Positions 1 to 9,133 of a DNA stretch of 64,000 nt are shown piece after piece (position 1 is the first letter of the stretch; the number at the start of each line of letters is the position of its first letter). The notes beneath the pieces were generated by a model. That model did no database searches. It saw only the letters and a list, made by a program, of their open reading frames with translations, and was not told where the DNA came from. The position numbers and the translations under genes were made by a program. Source of the stretch: CALBZH01 sp964538515 (GTDB lineage Bacteria > Desulfobacterota > Syntrophobacteria > Syntrophobacterales > Syntrophobacteraceae); NCBI GenBank assembly GCA_964538515.1, contig CAZIEW010000018.1, forward strand, positions 6,962 to 70,961, written 5' to 3'.

Positions 1-1
1 C

Positions 2-2068
2 CTCACGCGGGAGGATATCACCGGATCAAACCGCCAGGGGATCGTCCACAAGGATCAGCCCGTTCTAGCCGGCAGCAAGGTTCGCCATTGCGGCGACCCG
101 GTGGCCCTCGTCCTGGCCGAAGACCGGGAAATTCTCAAACGAGCCCTTTCGCTCATTCGGGTCGACCTCGAGCCGCTGCCCGGTGTCTTCGACCCCGACG
201 AGGCCCTCCGTCCCGACAGTCCCCTCGTCCATGAAACCGGAAACACCCTTCTCCACGCAACCATCGCAATCGGCGAAGGGCGGGAAGCGCTCGACGCGTG
301 CGACGTCGTCGTGGAAGACGAATTCGAGGTCCCCGCCCAGGAGCACGCCTTTCTCGAGACGGAAAACGGTATCGCGTGGCGTGAGGAGGACGGCCGGATC
401 GTCATGATCGTCTCGACCCAGGCGCCGTTCCGAGACCGGTTTGAAATTGCGCATGCCCTGGGAATCGAAGTTGGGGCGCTACGGATCATCGGCCCTCACC
501 TGGGAGGCGGGTTCGGCGGGAAGGACGGCGCCACGGTGCAGTGCCTGCTGGCCCTAGCCGCCATCAACGCCGGAGGGAGACCCGTTAAGATGTGGTGGGA
601 GCGGGAGGAAAGCTTCATCGCCGGAACCAAGCGGCACCCGGTTCGGATGCGCTATCGTCTGGGGGCGATGGCGGACGGAACGCTCCATGCGCTCGACTGC
701 CGCCTGGTTTACGACACCGGGCCGTACGCCCACCTGGGGGGCGAGGTCATGGCGCTCGGCATGGAGCACGCGGGCGGCCCGTATCGCATCCCCAACACGC
801 ACATCGAGGGATGGTGCGTGTACACCAACAACCCCATCAGCGGAGCCATGCGCGGGTTCGGCGTCTGCCAGGTGGCTTACGGCTTCGAGCGCATGATGGA
901 CCGCTTAGCTGACCGGCTGAACATGAGCCGCCTGAGTCTTCGTCTCAAGAACGGACTTCTTCGAGGCGATAAAAACTGCTCGGGGGTGACCCTGGTCCAC
1001 TCCACGGGGATGGTGCCCTGCCTGGAGGTCCTCGAGCGACACCCGCTCTGGACGCAGCGCGAGGCGTGGAAGCGGGGCGCGGGTCCCTTCAAACGGCGAG
1101 GCGTCGGTGTTGCGGCGGTCTTCAACGCCATGGGATACGGACGAGGGCTTCCGGATTCGGCCATTGCCAAGTTGGAGCTGACCGAAGCCGGCTTGATTCG
1201 CGTCTACAGTGGCGTTTCGGACATGGGACAGGGCAACGCCAGCGCCTTCGCTCAAATCGCCGCCGAGATCCTGTGCCAAGATGCGTCCCATTTCGAGCTG
1301 GTCTTGCCTGACACCGACCGCACGCACCCGTCGGGCTCGGCCTCGGCGGGTCGCACGACCTACACGTACGGAAACGCCCTCATTCAGGCCTGCGAGGCCT
1401 TGCGTCAGAAGCTCCTGCACCGGGCGGCGCTCGTCCTGATGCTTGATGAGCCGAGCGGCTTGGCGCTCCTCCCCGGGAGGGTCCGTCATCTTCCCTCCGG
1501 CAAGGAAGTCCCCTTCGGCCTTCTCGGGAAGCTCTTCCCGGATTCGGACCGCTGTGCCATGGGGCAGTCCATCATGCCGGTCACACAGGACGTTCCCGAC
1601 ACGGGCAAGGAGCTCGTGATCGGCTTCCCGCATGCGCTCTTTTCCTATGCCGCCCATCTGGCTTACGTGGAAGTGGATGTGCTGACCGGCAGGACGGATG
1701 TCCTGGATTACCTTGCCGTGACCGACGGGGGGCGAATCATCAATCCCCAGGGGTTCGACCAGCAGGTCCAGGGCGGCGTCGCCCAGGGAATCGGCTACGC
1801 GCTCATGGAAAATCTCCTCGTGGGTCAGGGTAGGATCAGAAACCCGGACCTCACGACCTACATCATCCCGACGGCGCTAGACATCCCGGAGATCGCGTCC
1901 GTCGCCGTGCAAACGGTGGAGCCGACGGGGCCGTTCGGCATGAAAGGGGTCGGGGAAGTCGGCGTGAACGCCCCCCTCCCCGCCATTGCGAGCGCGGTCG
2001 ACGACGCGCTGGGACGCAGCCTGAATCGCTCGCCGCTTCTGGCGGAGCGAGTGCTCACACGGTTATGA
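2..2068 (+). CDS. Xanthine dehydrogenase-family molybdopterin-binding large subunit (5' partial)
   Basis: Large, Mo-cofactor-binding subunit of a molybdenum hydroxylase (xanthine dehydrogenase/CO dehydrogenase superfamily), which hydroxylates an organic substrate and passes electrons to the two following subunits. The reading frame is open from base 2 to the stop, and the codons before the first possible internal start (GTG 101) still read as family sequence (GDPVALVLAED), so the true start lies outside the window. Visible motifs are the glycine-rich GGGFGGKDGATVQ, AMRGFGVCQ (equivalent of the AYRGFG cofactor loop), GQGNASAFAQIAAEI, and near the C-terminus GMKGVGEVGVN with the catalytic glutamate of the VGE motif. 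About 690 residues are present; the family is usually 750-780. The stop overlaps the next gene by 4 bases. Substrate cannot be told from sequence; CoxL proper is unlikely because the CO-dehydrogenase active-site signature is not seen. Confidence 0.9.
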   Translation, partial: LTREDITGSNRQGIVHKDQPVLAGSKVRHCGDPVALVLAEDREILKRALSLIRVDLEPLPGVFDPDEALRPDSPLVHETGNTLLHATIAIGEGREALDACDVVVEDEFEVPAQEHAFLETENGIAWREEDGRIVMIVSTQAPFRDRFEIAHALGIEVGALRIIGPHLGGGFGGKDGATVQCLLALAAINAGGRPVKMWWEREESFIAGTKRHPVRMRYRLGAMADGTLHALDCRLVYDTGPYAHLGGEVMALGMEHAGGPYRIPNTHIEGWCVYTNNPISGAMRGFGVCQVAYGFERMMDRLADRLNMSRLSLRLKNGLLRGDKNCSGVTLVHSTGMVPCLEVLERHPLWTQREAWKRGAGPFKRRGVGVAAVFNAMGYGRGLPDSAIAKLELTEAGLIRVYSGVSDMGQGNASAFAQIAAEILCQDASHFELVLPDTDRTHPSGSASAGRTTYTYGNALIQACEALRQKLLHRAALVLMLDEPSGLALLPGRVRHLPSGKEVPFGLLGKLFPDSDRCAMGQSIMPVTQDVPDTGKELVIGFPHALFSYAAHLAYVEVDVLTGRTDVLDYLAVTDGGRIINPQGFDQQVQGGVAQGIGYALMENLLVGQGRIRNPDLTTYIIPTALDIPEIASVAVQTVEPTGPFGMKGVGEVGVNAPLPAIASAVDDALGRSLNRSPLLAERVLTRL

Positions 2069-2556
2069 GGATACAAACGATGCGTCTTGAATTTGTTCTG
2101 AACGGGGAGGCAGCCGCCCTGGAGACCCGGCCGGACCGGAAGGTCGTGGACCTGCTTCGCGAAGACCTGGGACTGACCGGCACCAAAGAGGGCTGCGGAG
2201 CCGGGGAATGCGGCGCCTGCACGATCCTGGTGGATGGCGAAAGCCGCCTCTCCTGCCTCATGCTGGCCGCGCAGATCCAGGGGCGGCACATCACGACCAT
2301 CGAAGGGGTGGCGGCTGGCGAGAAGCTCCATCCGGTCCAGGAAGCCTTCGTTGAGCATGGAGCGGTTCAATGCGGGTTCTGCACGCCCGGGATGGTGCTG
2401 TCCGCCGTGCACCTGCTCGACCGCAATCCGCACCCGACGCGGGAGGCCATCCGCGAAGGGCTCGCGGGCAACCTGTGCCGGTGCACGGGGTACGTGAAGA
2501 TCGTGGATGCCGTCGAGGCCGCCTCCAGGAAGACGGCTTCGGGAGCTTCGAAATGA
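2065..2556 (+). CDS. Molybdenum hydroxylase 2Fe-2S small subunit
   Basis: Electron-transfer subunit carrying two 2Fe-2S clusters, taking electrons from the molybdenum site to the FAD subunit. The 163-residue length is normal. An N-terminal plant-type ferredoxin fold holds GCGAGECGACTILVDG plus a later Cys (LSC), and the C-terminal helical domain holds CGFCTPGM and NLCRCTGY, giving all eight cluster cysteines. The ATG at 2065 overlaps the stop of the large subunit (ATGA), suggesting translational coupling; a second ATG at 2080 (MRLEFVLNG) starts closer to where family alignments usually begin and is an alternative. Gene order is large-small-medium. Confidence 0.93.
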   Translation: MRIQTMRLEFVLNGEAAALETRPDRKVVDLLREDLGLTGTKEGCGAGECGACTILVDGESRLSCLMLAAQIQGRHITTIEGVAAGEKLHPVQEAFVEHGAVQCGFCTPGMVLSAVHLLDRNPHPTREAIREGLAGNLCRCTGYVKIVDAVEAASRKTASGASK

Positions 2557-3443
2557 GAAACGTGCTGATGCCGGCCTCCCTGGACGAGCTTTGGCTGGCG
2601 GTGGAGAAAGCTCCTCGCGGTTCGGTTTATGCAGGCGGAACGGATCTGCTCGTGCGCATGCGGAGCGGACTGGTGAATCCGGATGCTTTGATCTGTCTCG
2701 AACGGATTCCTGAGCTGCGAGGGGTCCGGGATCAAGGCGACGTACTCCGCATCGGCGCATGCACCACACACACCGCAATCCTTTCAGATCCTGCGGTTGT
2801 CGCCCATTTTCCCGTCCTCTCGCAAGCCGTTCGCGTACTCGGGTCACCCCTCATCCGCAATATGGGCACCCTTGGAGGCAACATCTGCACCGCGTCTCCG
2901 GCGGGGGACACGCTGCCGCCCCTCTATGTGCTGAACGCCTCGGTTGAGCTGCTCTCACGCGACGGTGCCAGGACCCTCGCCATCGAGGATTTCATCGCGG
3001 GGCCGGGAAAGACACGCCTGGAGCCAGGAGAGATTTTGGCCTCCATTCGAGTGCCCAAGCCGAGACCCAGCGTGCTGCATCATTTCGAAAAGGTCGGCCT
3101 GCGCAACGCGCTGGCCTGCTCGGTTGTGAGCCTCGCCGCGCTCATCGATCTATCGCCTGAGGGGACCGTCGAAGCAATCGAGCTGGCCTGGGGCAGCGTC
3201 GGCCCGACGATCGTGCGGTGTCCGGAGGCTCAAGCCTTCCTGCAAGGCAAGGTTCTCGACAGTGAAACCCTGCGAGAAGCCGCGGCCATCGTTCACAGGA
3301 CCGTTTCTCCCATCGCTGACGTACGGGCCGGCGCCGATTATCGGAGGATCGTTGCGGGCAACCTGCTGCTGCGTCTGGCTCTGCTCCGCAAGCCGGAATC
3401 CGCACTGAATCCGGAAATGCCCGGGTCCCGGCTGAGAGGTTGA
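2553..3443 (+). CDS. Molybdenum hydroxylase FAD-binding medium subunit
   Basis: FAD-binding subunit (CoxM/XdhB type) that completes the three-subunit hydroxylase and delivers electrons to an acceptor. 296 residues, usual for the family. FAD motifs are YAGGTDLLVRMRSG near residue 30 and GTLGGNICTASPAGD near residue 110; the C-terminal CO-dehydrogenase flavoprotein domain follows. The frame is open further upstream, but the ATG at 2553 overlaps the small-subunit stop by 4 bases and gives a family-like N-terminus (MRNVLMPASLDEL), so it is chosen. The three subunits form one transcription unit. Confidence 0.92.
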   Translation: MRNVLMPASLDELWLAVEKAPRGSVYAGGTDLLVRMRSGLVNPDALICLERIPELRGVRDQGDVLRIGACTTHTAILSDPAVVAHFPVLSQAVRVLGSPLIRNMGTLGGNICTASPAGDTLPPLYVLNASVELLSRDGARTLAIEDFIAGPGKTRLEPGEILASIRVPKPRPSVLHHFEKVGLRNALACSVVSLAALIDLSPEGTVEAIELAWGSVGPTIVRCPEAQAFLQGKVLDSETLREAAAIVHRTVSPIADVRAGADYRRIVAGNLLLRLALLRKPESALNPEMPGSRLRG

Positions 3444-3504
3444 CGGGATCACGTCTGTGAATGTGAGCCCCTCATGCTGCTGCCGAATGCCAAGGAGTCA
3501 TGAA

Positions 3505-4557
3505 ATGAATGACATCAAGGACTTAGAACGGATTGAGCCGGAGGAGCACGCGATCGGCGACGGCGAGACAGTGATCGTCGGTCTCTTCCGCAAGGAGGAT
3601 GGCCCGGGAATCGCCCGGCTTTTCGAGACCGTGTATGGTGACGGGTATCCCGTCAGACGGTTCTACGATCCCGATGGGCTGGCTGAGGCCCATGCGTCGG
3701 GCGAGAGCTATTCTCTGACCGCGCGAAAAGCAGACGGGGAGGTCATCGGCCACGTGGCCCTCTTCCGATCCTCTCCCTACCCCAACCTGTATGAAGCGGG
3801 GGCCGGCCTGGTCCTTCCCGAATACCGCAAGGCGGGGATCAACAAGATGCTGCTCACCCACCTGTATGATCGGCTCGCTCCCGGCCTCGGGGTTGACGAA
3901 GTCTGGGGGGAAGCCGTCTGCAACCACATCATCATGCAGAAAACGGTTGGGCACTACAAACACCTCGAGACCGGTCTCGAGGTGGATCTCATGCCCGCTG
4001 AAGCCTATGAGCAGGAAAAAAGCGCATCGGGCCGCGTGGCATCCGTTGTCTGCTTTCGAGCCTACAAGTCGCGGCCGCACACGGTCTACCTGCCGCCCGC
4101 CTATGAATCGGAGCTGCGCTTTCTCTACGGGGCTCTGGATGACCGACGGGTCTTGGAGATCAGCCGGGAGGTATTGCCACCCACGGTTCAGACCAGCGTC
4201 ACCACCGAGGCGTTCGAATTCGCGCAAGTCTCGCGCATCGGGGTATCAGCGCTCGGCAAGGATTTCCAGCCTGTTTTTGAGAGACTGGAGCAGGAGCTTC
4301 TCGGGCGTCCGACTCGGGTCATTCAGGTGTGGCTCAACCTGGCCTGCCCGTGGGTGGGACCGGCCGTGGCGGAGCTCCGGAAGCGCGGCTACTTCCTCGG
4401 GGGCGTCCTGCCCCGTTGGTTCGATGACGACGGTTTGCTGATGCAGAAGATCATTGGAAGACCGGACTGGGACGGGATCAACCTGTACAGCGATCGGGCC
4501 AAGGAGATTCTCGATCTGGTCAAGGCGGACTGGGAGCGGGCGACGGGGGCGGTGTGA
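3505..4557 (+). CDS. GNAT-family N-acetyltransferase domain protein
   Basis: Predicted acyltransferase using acetyl-CoA or a related donor; the acceptor is unknown. The N-terminal ~170 residues show the GNAT pattern: a beta strand with GHVALFRSS, then the pantetheine-loop region GLVLPEYRKAGINKMLLTHL. The C-terminal ~150 residues (RVIQVWLNLACPWVGPAVAELRKRGYFLGG) resemble a second, degenerate GNAT-like half. An upstream ATG in frame exists at 3457, but AAGGAG at 3492-3497 sits seven bases before ATG 3505, giving 350 residues. It lies 61 bases after the hydroxylase operon on the same strand and may be cotranscribed; a role in that pathway is only inferred. Confidence 0.75.
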   Translation: MNDIKDLERIEPEEHAIGDGETVIVGLFRKEDGPGIARLFETVYGDGYPVRRFYDPDGLAEAHASGESYSLTARKADGEVIGHVALFRSSPYPNLYEAGAGLVLPEYRKAGINKMLLTHLYDRLAPGLGVDEVWGEAVCNHIIMQKTVGHYKHLETGLEVDLMPAEAYEQEKSASGRVASVVCFRAYKSRPHTVYLPPAYESELRFLYGALDDRRVLEISREVLPPTVQTSVTTEAFEFAQVSRIGVSALGKDFQPVFERLEQELLGRPTRVIQVWLNLACPWVGPAVAELRKRGYFLGGVLPRWFDDDGLLMQKIIGRPDWDGINLYSDRAKEILDLVKADWERATGAV

Positions 4558-4629
4558 GGTCCATCTGACGACTCCAAGGACGCCCCCATGAACGGCGGCG
4601 CTGCCATTAGGGATGTGTCGGTTGCAATA

Positions 4630-6567
4630 CTATCGCGTCCAGCCCCGGTAGCTCATCACCAGCACCGTGATGTCATCCGACTGCGCGACTCCCGACGCAT
4701 GGCGGGTCACGGCATCAAAGATCCGCTCGGTGAGCGCCTTGGGCGGCAAGGACGCATCCCCGGCCACCTGCTCCATCAACCGATCCTCCGTATACATCGC
4801 CCCGCCTTCGCCGACGGCTTCGGTCACGCCATCCGTGTACACGACGATCGTGTCCCCGGCTTCCAGCATCGTTTCACGGGTCTCGAAAACGGAGTCTTCC
4901 ATGACTCCGAGCACGAATCCAGGGGGCAGCTCAAACCACTCGGGAGCACTTCCCCGGCGAATGATGATGGGGTGCTCATGCCCGGCGTTGGAATATTTCA
5001 AGAGCCCCGTGCGAAGATCCAGAACACCGCAAAACAGTGTCACGAACATCATCGAATCGTTGTCGATGCACAGCTCCGCGTTGGTCCTGCTGAGGATCTC
5101 GGAAGGCTCCATGCCGGGCTCGGCGATCCCTTTGAGGAGCGTCTTCGTGACCGCCATGAACAAGGCCGCGGGGATCCCCTTGTCGGAAACGTCGCCCACG
5201 AGGAAGAACAAGTGGTGCTCGTCGAGCATGAAGAAATCGTACAGGTCCCCACCAATGTGCCGGGCGGGCTCGATGGCCGCGTAAAGGTCGAACGCCTGGC
5301 TTCCCTGGAAAGGGGGAAAGCTCTTCGGAAGGAAGCTCATCTGGATCGTTCGGGCGATCTTGAGCTCGCTTTCGATCCGTTCCTTGGCGGCCGTCGTCTC
5401 CGTGAGATTCTTGACGTATTCCTTCAAGGCCACGCGCATGCCTTCAAACGACGCGGCCAACCGCCCGATCTCATCCCCGCTCGTGATGGGCGGAAGCTCC
5501 GTGTCCAGGTTGCCGCGGGCGATCTCGACCGTTGTTTCGGCGAGGGATTTCAAGGGCCTGGTGATCCGGTGCGCGATGAGCATGACGGTGACGGCGATCA
5601 ACAGGAGCCCGCCGACCCCGATCAGAATGACTTCGCGTCCGAGCCGCTTCACGTCGGCGAATAGCTCGTCATCCGGGATGACGATTCCGAGGGACCAGCC
5701 CATTCGGGTGAGGGGCGCATAGTAGAGCCATGACTTCGCCGAACCGAGGATTCCCCGATCGAGCGCGACCATGCCCTCCCGGCCGCGCACCATCTCCTGC
5801 CCGATGCGCCGCAGAGGGTCGCTCCCGCGCTCTTCGGCCATGCTGAACACGGTCTCGCGCATGATGTTCCGGCTGTTCGGGTGCGTGATGAAAACCCCGT
5901 TCTGGGAGATGAGAAAGGCGTGTCCCGACCGGTACAGCCGGATCTCGGACACCAGGTCGTTCAGCCACGATAGGGAGACATCCGCCGTCACCACCCCCTG
6001 AAACCGGTTGGCCCCGTCCCTGTCCCGATAGAAGGGGGCCGAAAAGCTCGCCATGATGATGTCGCCCCCGCCCTCGTCATAGTAGGGCTCGGTCCAGACC
6101 GGCCGGCGCAGCTCCTTGGGCAGCTGATACCAATCCATGTTGAAATAGCGGTAGGACGCATCGCCGAGGAGGGTATGAACCACGCGGCCGTCGGGTTTTC
6201 GATAGCAGTAGGGCGCAAAATACAGCGCCTTGGGATCAAGCGCGCTAGGCTCGAAAGCGATGGCCGAGCCGTAAATCTCCGGGTTCCCGGCGACGATCCG
6301 CTCCACGAGCTGTGGAATCTCCTCCGGGCGGTAACGCCGCGTCGACAGGAGCCCCGAGAAGTTGAGGGGCACCTTCTCGACACTTCCGAGGACGGAGTCG
6401 ATCCGATTCACCGTCGACCACGCGAGGTTCCTCGCGTTCTCCTCCACCGCCTTCATGACGGACACCCGGGACGCCTCGTAGTAGTACAGGAATGCGGCCA
6501 CGAAGACGACGCCCGTCCCCGTCAGGATGAAACAGATCAGCTTGAACGCGAGGCCTTTATCTTTCAT
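4630..6567 (-). CDS. Membrane-bound Cache-HAMP-PP2C (RsbU/SpoIIE-type) serine phosphatase
   Basis: Sensor phosphatase of the RsbU/SpoIIE class, which typically dephosphorylates an anti-sigma-factor antagonist. 645 residues: a transmembrane helix near residues 8-25, a periplasmic Cache-like sensor domain (about 30-300, including WYQLPKELRRPVWTEPYYDEG), a second helix (VILIGVGGLLLIAVTVMLIAH), a HAMP domain (RITRPLKSLAETTVEIARG), a short coiled coil, and the PP2C domain with metal-binding GGDLYDF, VGDVSDKG, YTDGVTEA and SDDITVLVM. ATG 6567 is chosen; it overlaps the 3' end of the binding-protein gene by 11 bases (an ATG at 6579 is also in frame). No antagonist or anti-sigma gene is adjacent, so the target is unknown. 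The overlap suggests the upstream binding protein feeds this sensor. Confidence 0.9.
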   Translation of the reverse strand: MKDKGLAFKLICFILTGTGVVFVAAFLYYYEASRVSVMKAVEENARNLAWSTVNRIDSVLGSVEKVPLNFSGLLSTRRYRPEEIPQLVERIVAGNPEIYGSAIAFEPSALDPKALYFAPYCYRKPDGRVVHTLLGDASYRYFNMDWYQLPKELRRPVWTEPYYDEGGGDIIMASFSAPFYRDRDGANRFQGVVTADVSLSWLNDLVSEIRLYRSGHAFLISQNGVFITHPNSRNIMRETVFSMAEERGSDPLRRIGQEMVRGREGMVALDRGILGSAKSWLYYAPLTRMGWSLGIVIPDDELFADVKRLGREVILIGVGGLLLIAVTVMLIAHRITRPLKSLAETTVEIARGNLDTELPPITSGDEIGRLAASFEGMRVALKEYVKNLTETTAAKERIESELKIARTIQMSFLPKSFPPFQGSQAFDLYAAIEPARHIGGDLYDFFMLDEHHLFFLVGDVSDKGIPAALFMAVTKTLLKGIAEPGMEPSEILSRTNAELCIDNDSMMFVTLFCGVLDLRTGLLKYSNAGHEHPIIIRRGSAPEWFELPPGFVLGVMEDSVFETRETMLEAGDTIVVYTDGVTEAVGEGGAMYTEDRLMEQVAGDASLPPKALTERIFDAVTRHASGVAQSDDITVLVMSYRGWTR

Positions 6568-7570
6568 GGGCGCCAACACAATCCACGCGGAATTCGGTCA
6601 TGGGGATCGCCTCGTGGGTCAGTCCGCTCGCTTGCAGCTGTGACACAACAGCCTGGTAGTCCTCCTCCACCAGACCTCCGAGCACACCTCCCGGGTGTGT
6701 CGGCTTGACCAGCTCGCGCATGCAGCGCAGCATCCATTTCTGGTGAACCCGGTTGGTCGCGATCTGGGCTCCGTCCACGAGCTTCATGACGATGTCGAGC
6801 GCTTCCTCCTCGTGATCGAAAGCATAGCGCCAGCCTTCCAGAGATGCCCGAACGAAGCGGCAGCACAGGTCCGGGTCGCTCCGATAGGTCGCCTCCAAGC
6901 AGTAAAGCCCGTCTTCCGGGAAGCTCAGACTGTCGGAGAGGCGGAAGACGACAAGGTCCTCCGGGTCCACACCGGCACTCACAATGGTGTGGTACTCGTT
7001 GTACCACATGGCCGAGACGACATCGACGCCGCCCCTGAGGAAAAGGTTTACGGTCGAAGACTGGGGAATGACGGTGGGATGCACACCAAGGTTTCGAAAG
7101 AGCGCCGACGGCAGGATACTCAGCTCCGACCCCCATAGCCCCACCTTGCGCCCCTCCATGTCCTTAAGACTCTGAATGCCGCTCGAGCGCCTGGCAATGA
7201 GCAGCTGCGAGGAGACCTGAACGATCTGCCCGAGGTTGACCACTGGCGTGCCTCTGGACCGTTCCAGAAGGGCCGTCGACAGGAAGAGCGTGGCGAACTG
7301 GGCTGCTCCCGTTCGAAGCCATTCGGCCGAAGGCCTGTCGGGACCTCCTTGATGGATGGTCACGTCCAGGCCGTGGCTCCTGTAGAATCCCTTTTCGAGG
7401 GCGACGTAATACCCGGCGAACTGGGCCTGGGGCTGCCATTGCGGGATAAAGGAAACTTGCTTAAGGGGCTGCTCCGCGGACGGCCCTTCGCCGGCACCCA
7501 AGACACCTGGCACCCCGAAAACGAGAAGCCCCAGCAGAAGCCCGATCATCATTCCCACCGAAGCCCGCAT
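6557..7570 (-). CDS. NMT1/THI5-like ABC-type substrate-binding protein
   Basis: Predicted periplasmic binding protein of the SsuA/THI5 (NMT1) class. From ATG 7570 it has 337 residues with a classic signal peptide (MRASVGMMIGLLLGLLVFG, cleavage near VLGA). Mature motifs include FIPQWQPQAQFAGYYVALEKG at the N-terminus, typical of the family, and LWGSELSILPSALFRNLG. No permease or ATPase gene is nearby; instead the stop overlaps the start of a PP2C sensor phosphatase by 11 bases, so a sensory rather than transport role is plausible (inference). An upstream in-frame ATG at 7633 would overlap the LUD gene by 35 bases and bury the signal peptide, so it is disfavoured. The ligand could be a pyrimidine-like or sulfonate compound but is not predictable. 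Confidence 0.82.
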   Translation of the reverse strand: MRASVGMMIGLLLGLLVFGVPGVLGAGEGPSAEQPLKQVSFIPQWQPQAQFAGYYVALEKGFYRSHGLDVTIHQGGPDRPSAEWLRTGAAQFATLFLSTALLERSRGTPVVNLGQIVQVSSQLLIARRSSGIQSLKDMEGRKVGLWGSELSILPSALFRNLGVHPTVIPQSSTVNLFLRGGVDVVSAMWYNEYHTIVSAGVDPEDLVVFRLSDSLSFPEDGLYCLEATYRSDPDLCCRFVRASLEGWRYAFDHEEEALDIVMKLVDGAQIATNRVHQKWMLRCMRELVKPTHPGGVLGGLVEEDYQAVVSQLQASGLTHEAIPMTEFRVDCVGAHER

Positions 7571-7598
7571 CCTTTTGGCAACGAATCTGCCCACGACA

Positions 7599-8243
7599 TC
7601 AGTACCCCAGATTCTCGCCCACAAGCTTGACATGAATGCGCCCTTTGGCCATGTGTCCCTCGATGATGCTCCACATGTTGCAAATGCGCTGCGGAGACCG
7701 GCAATCGATGCACAGCCCGGTCTCCGCGCACGGATTCCGGTAGCCGATACGCATGACGTTGATCGGGGCCGCGTAGTGCTTCACCCGCGACATGGCCGTT
7801 TCGATGTCCGGGGCCACCTTGTTCATGCCCACGATCAGAATCACCTTCTTCGGCCCGAACGTCATGGCGGCGATGCGATTGCCGCTGCCGTCCAGGTTGA
7901 CCAGCACACCGTCCAGGGTAATGGCGTTGGAGCTGGCGATCATGATGTCGGACAGCATGCCCTGGCGGCGGAGCTCCATCGCTTCCTCGGGAGAAGCCCC
8001 CGACTGGTAGGGGTCGAGAACCGTCACGCCGGGCTTTTCCGCGAGCTTCTCCCACAGCCCCATGCCGGTCGTGGTCATGGAGCCGCACCGGTACACGCAG
8101 GCTCCCTCGGGGATCATCGCCAGAACCTCGTCCCGTGCCTGTTCCGCGGTCGGGGCGTAACTTCCCTCCATGCGACGCTTCTCGAGGCTCTGGATGATTT
8201 CGCTTGCAACCTTCTCGTTCCATGCCGCCTGATGCTTATCCAT
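7599..8243 (-). CDS. LUD-domain (LutC/DUF162-like) protein
   Basis: 214-residue protein of the LUD domain family, named after the lactate-utilisation proteins LutB/LutC. Visible family features are VYRCGSMTTTGMGLWEKL, MIASSNAITLDGVLVNLDG (near residue 105-120) and a cysteine-rich C-terminus, CAETGLCIDCRSPQRIC, which may bind a metal or cluster. It stands alone here, without LutA/LutB neighbours, so a true lactate oxidase role is doubtful. The start is well supported by GGAGGAGGAAG just before ATG 8243. It lies between the rhomboid gene (31-base gap) and the binding-protein gene on the same strand. Confidence 0.85.
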   Translation of the reverse strand: MDKHQAAWNEKVASEIIQSLEKRRMEGSYAPTAEQARDEVLAMIPEGACVYRCGSMTTTGMGLWEKLAEKPGVTVLDPYQSGASPEEAMELRRQGMLSDIMIASSNAITLDGVLVNLDGSGNRIAAMTFGPKKVILIVGMNKVAPDIETAMSRVKHYAAPINVMRIGYRNPCAETGLCIDCRSPQRICNMWSIIEGHMAKGRIHVKLVGENLGY

Positions 8244-8274
8244 GACTCTTCCTCCTCCTCAGTGAAAACGGACT

Positions 8275-8889
8275 TCAGCTCGGACGGCGCGCGAGCAACC
8301 GCGCACAGGCGACGCCGCCCAGCAGTCCGAACAGGTGACCCTCCCAGGAAATAGCGGGGTGGACCGGCAAGACGCCGAATATCGTCGAGCCCCATCCGAT
8401 CAGAACCAGCACCGACAGGATGATCGAGCCAAGGCGTCGTTCAAACCAGCCGGTGAAGAGCAGATAGCCGAAGTAGGCAAAGAGAGCTCCACTGGCGCCG
8501 ATATGATACGCCGGGCGTCCGAAGAGCCACGTGCCGATCCCGCTTGAAAGCGCGCCGACCAGGGTCACCAGCCAGAAATGAGCCTCGCTTCGCAGGATGA
8601 CAAGGCCTCCGAACACCATGATGCCCGTCGTGTTGGCGATGAGGTGCCCGATGCCTCCGTGGAGAAAGGGCGCAAACAAAATGCCCCAAAGACCGCGCTC
8701 GGTGCGGGGAAGGATGCCGTAGGCTCTGAGCCGCCCCGCGAAGGCGAAGGCGTCCACGAGGCCGACGATCCAGATGACCGCGATGAAGATCACAATCGTC
8801 CGAATCCAGCGCTGAACATCGCGCCTCAAGGAGTCCCCTTCCCCGCCCCGGCCCGGGCGGAGCTTAGGGTTGTACGCCGATCCGATCAC
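8275..8889 (-). CDS. Rhomboid-family intramembrane serine protease
   Basis: Predicted inner-membrane protease cleaving within or next to transmembrane segments. 204 residues with about six hydrophobic helices. The rhomboid signature is complete: HGGIGHLIANT (H82 and N86, oxyanion region), catalytic Ser in GASG (S133), and catalytic His in SWEGHLFG (H185). Start is GTG 8889 preceded by GGAGG with a six-base spacer. It is the first gene of a likely minus-strand operon with the LUD protein, the binding protein and the PP2C phosphatase; whether it processes one of those is unknown. Confidence 0.9.
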   Translation of the reverse strand: MIGSAYNPKLRPGRGGEGDSLRRDVQRWIRTIVIFIAVIWIVGLVDAFAFAGRLRAYGILPRTERGLWGILFAPFLHGGIGHLIANTTGIMVFGGLVILRSEAHFWLVTLVGALSSGIGTWLFGRPAYHIGASGALFAYFGYLLFTGWFERRLGSIILSVLVLIGWGSTIFGVLPVHPAISWEGHLFGLLGGVACARLLARRPS

Positions 8890-9083
8890 TGCAGCCTCCA
8901 GTTGGTGAGTTGAGGAGCATGCGTCTTGTCGATGAAACCGGAAGGTGCCCCCGACAATCTACTCAATTTTCCAAAGCCTGTGGGAGGAAAGTGCGACGAT
9001 CGAGAGGATTTCCCGCAACGGCTCCAATCCAAGATTCTGATCCGGAGCATCATTTGGTCGTTCGCTGTGAGCCCGATGCGGGT

Positions 9084-9089
9084 TAGAAT
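9084..9089 (+). promoter_or_regulatory. Possible sigma-70 promoter for the fdh operon
   Basis: A TAGAAT -10-like hexamer at 9084-9089 lies 17 bases after TTCGCT (9061-9066), a poor -35 match. It is 45 bases before the ATG of the NuoF/GltD fusion gene, in the intergenic space between divergent operons. Only the -10 is convincing. Confidence 0.3.
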
Positions 9090-9133
9090 GCGCGGACGAT
9101 TTTCTCTCTGATCGACTGAAACATCAAGCTGAC

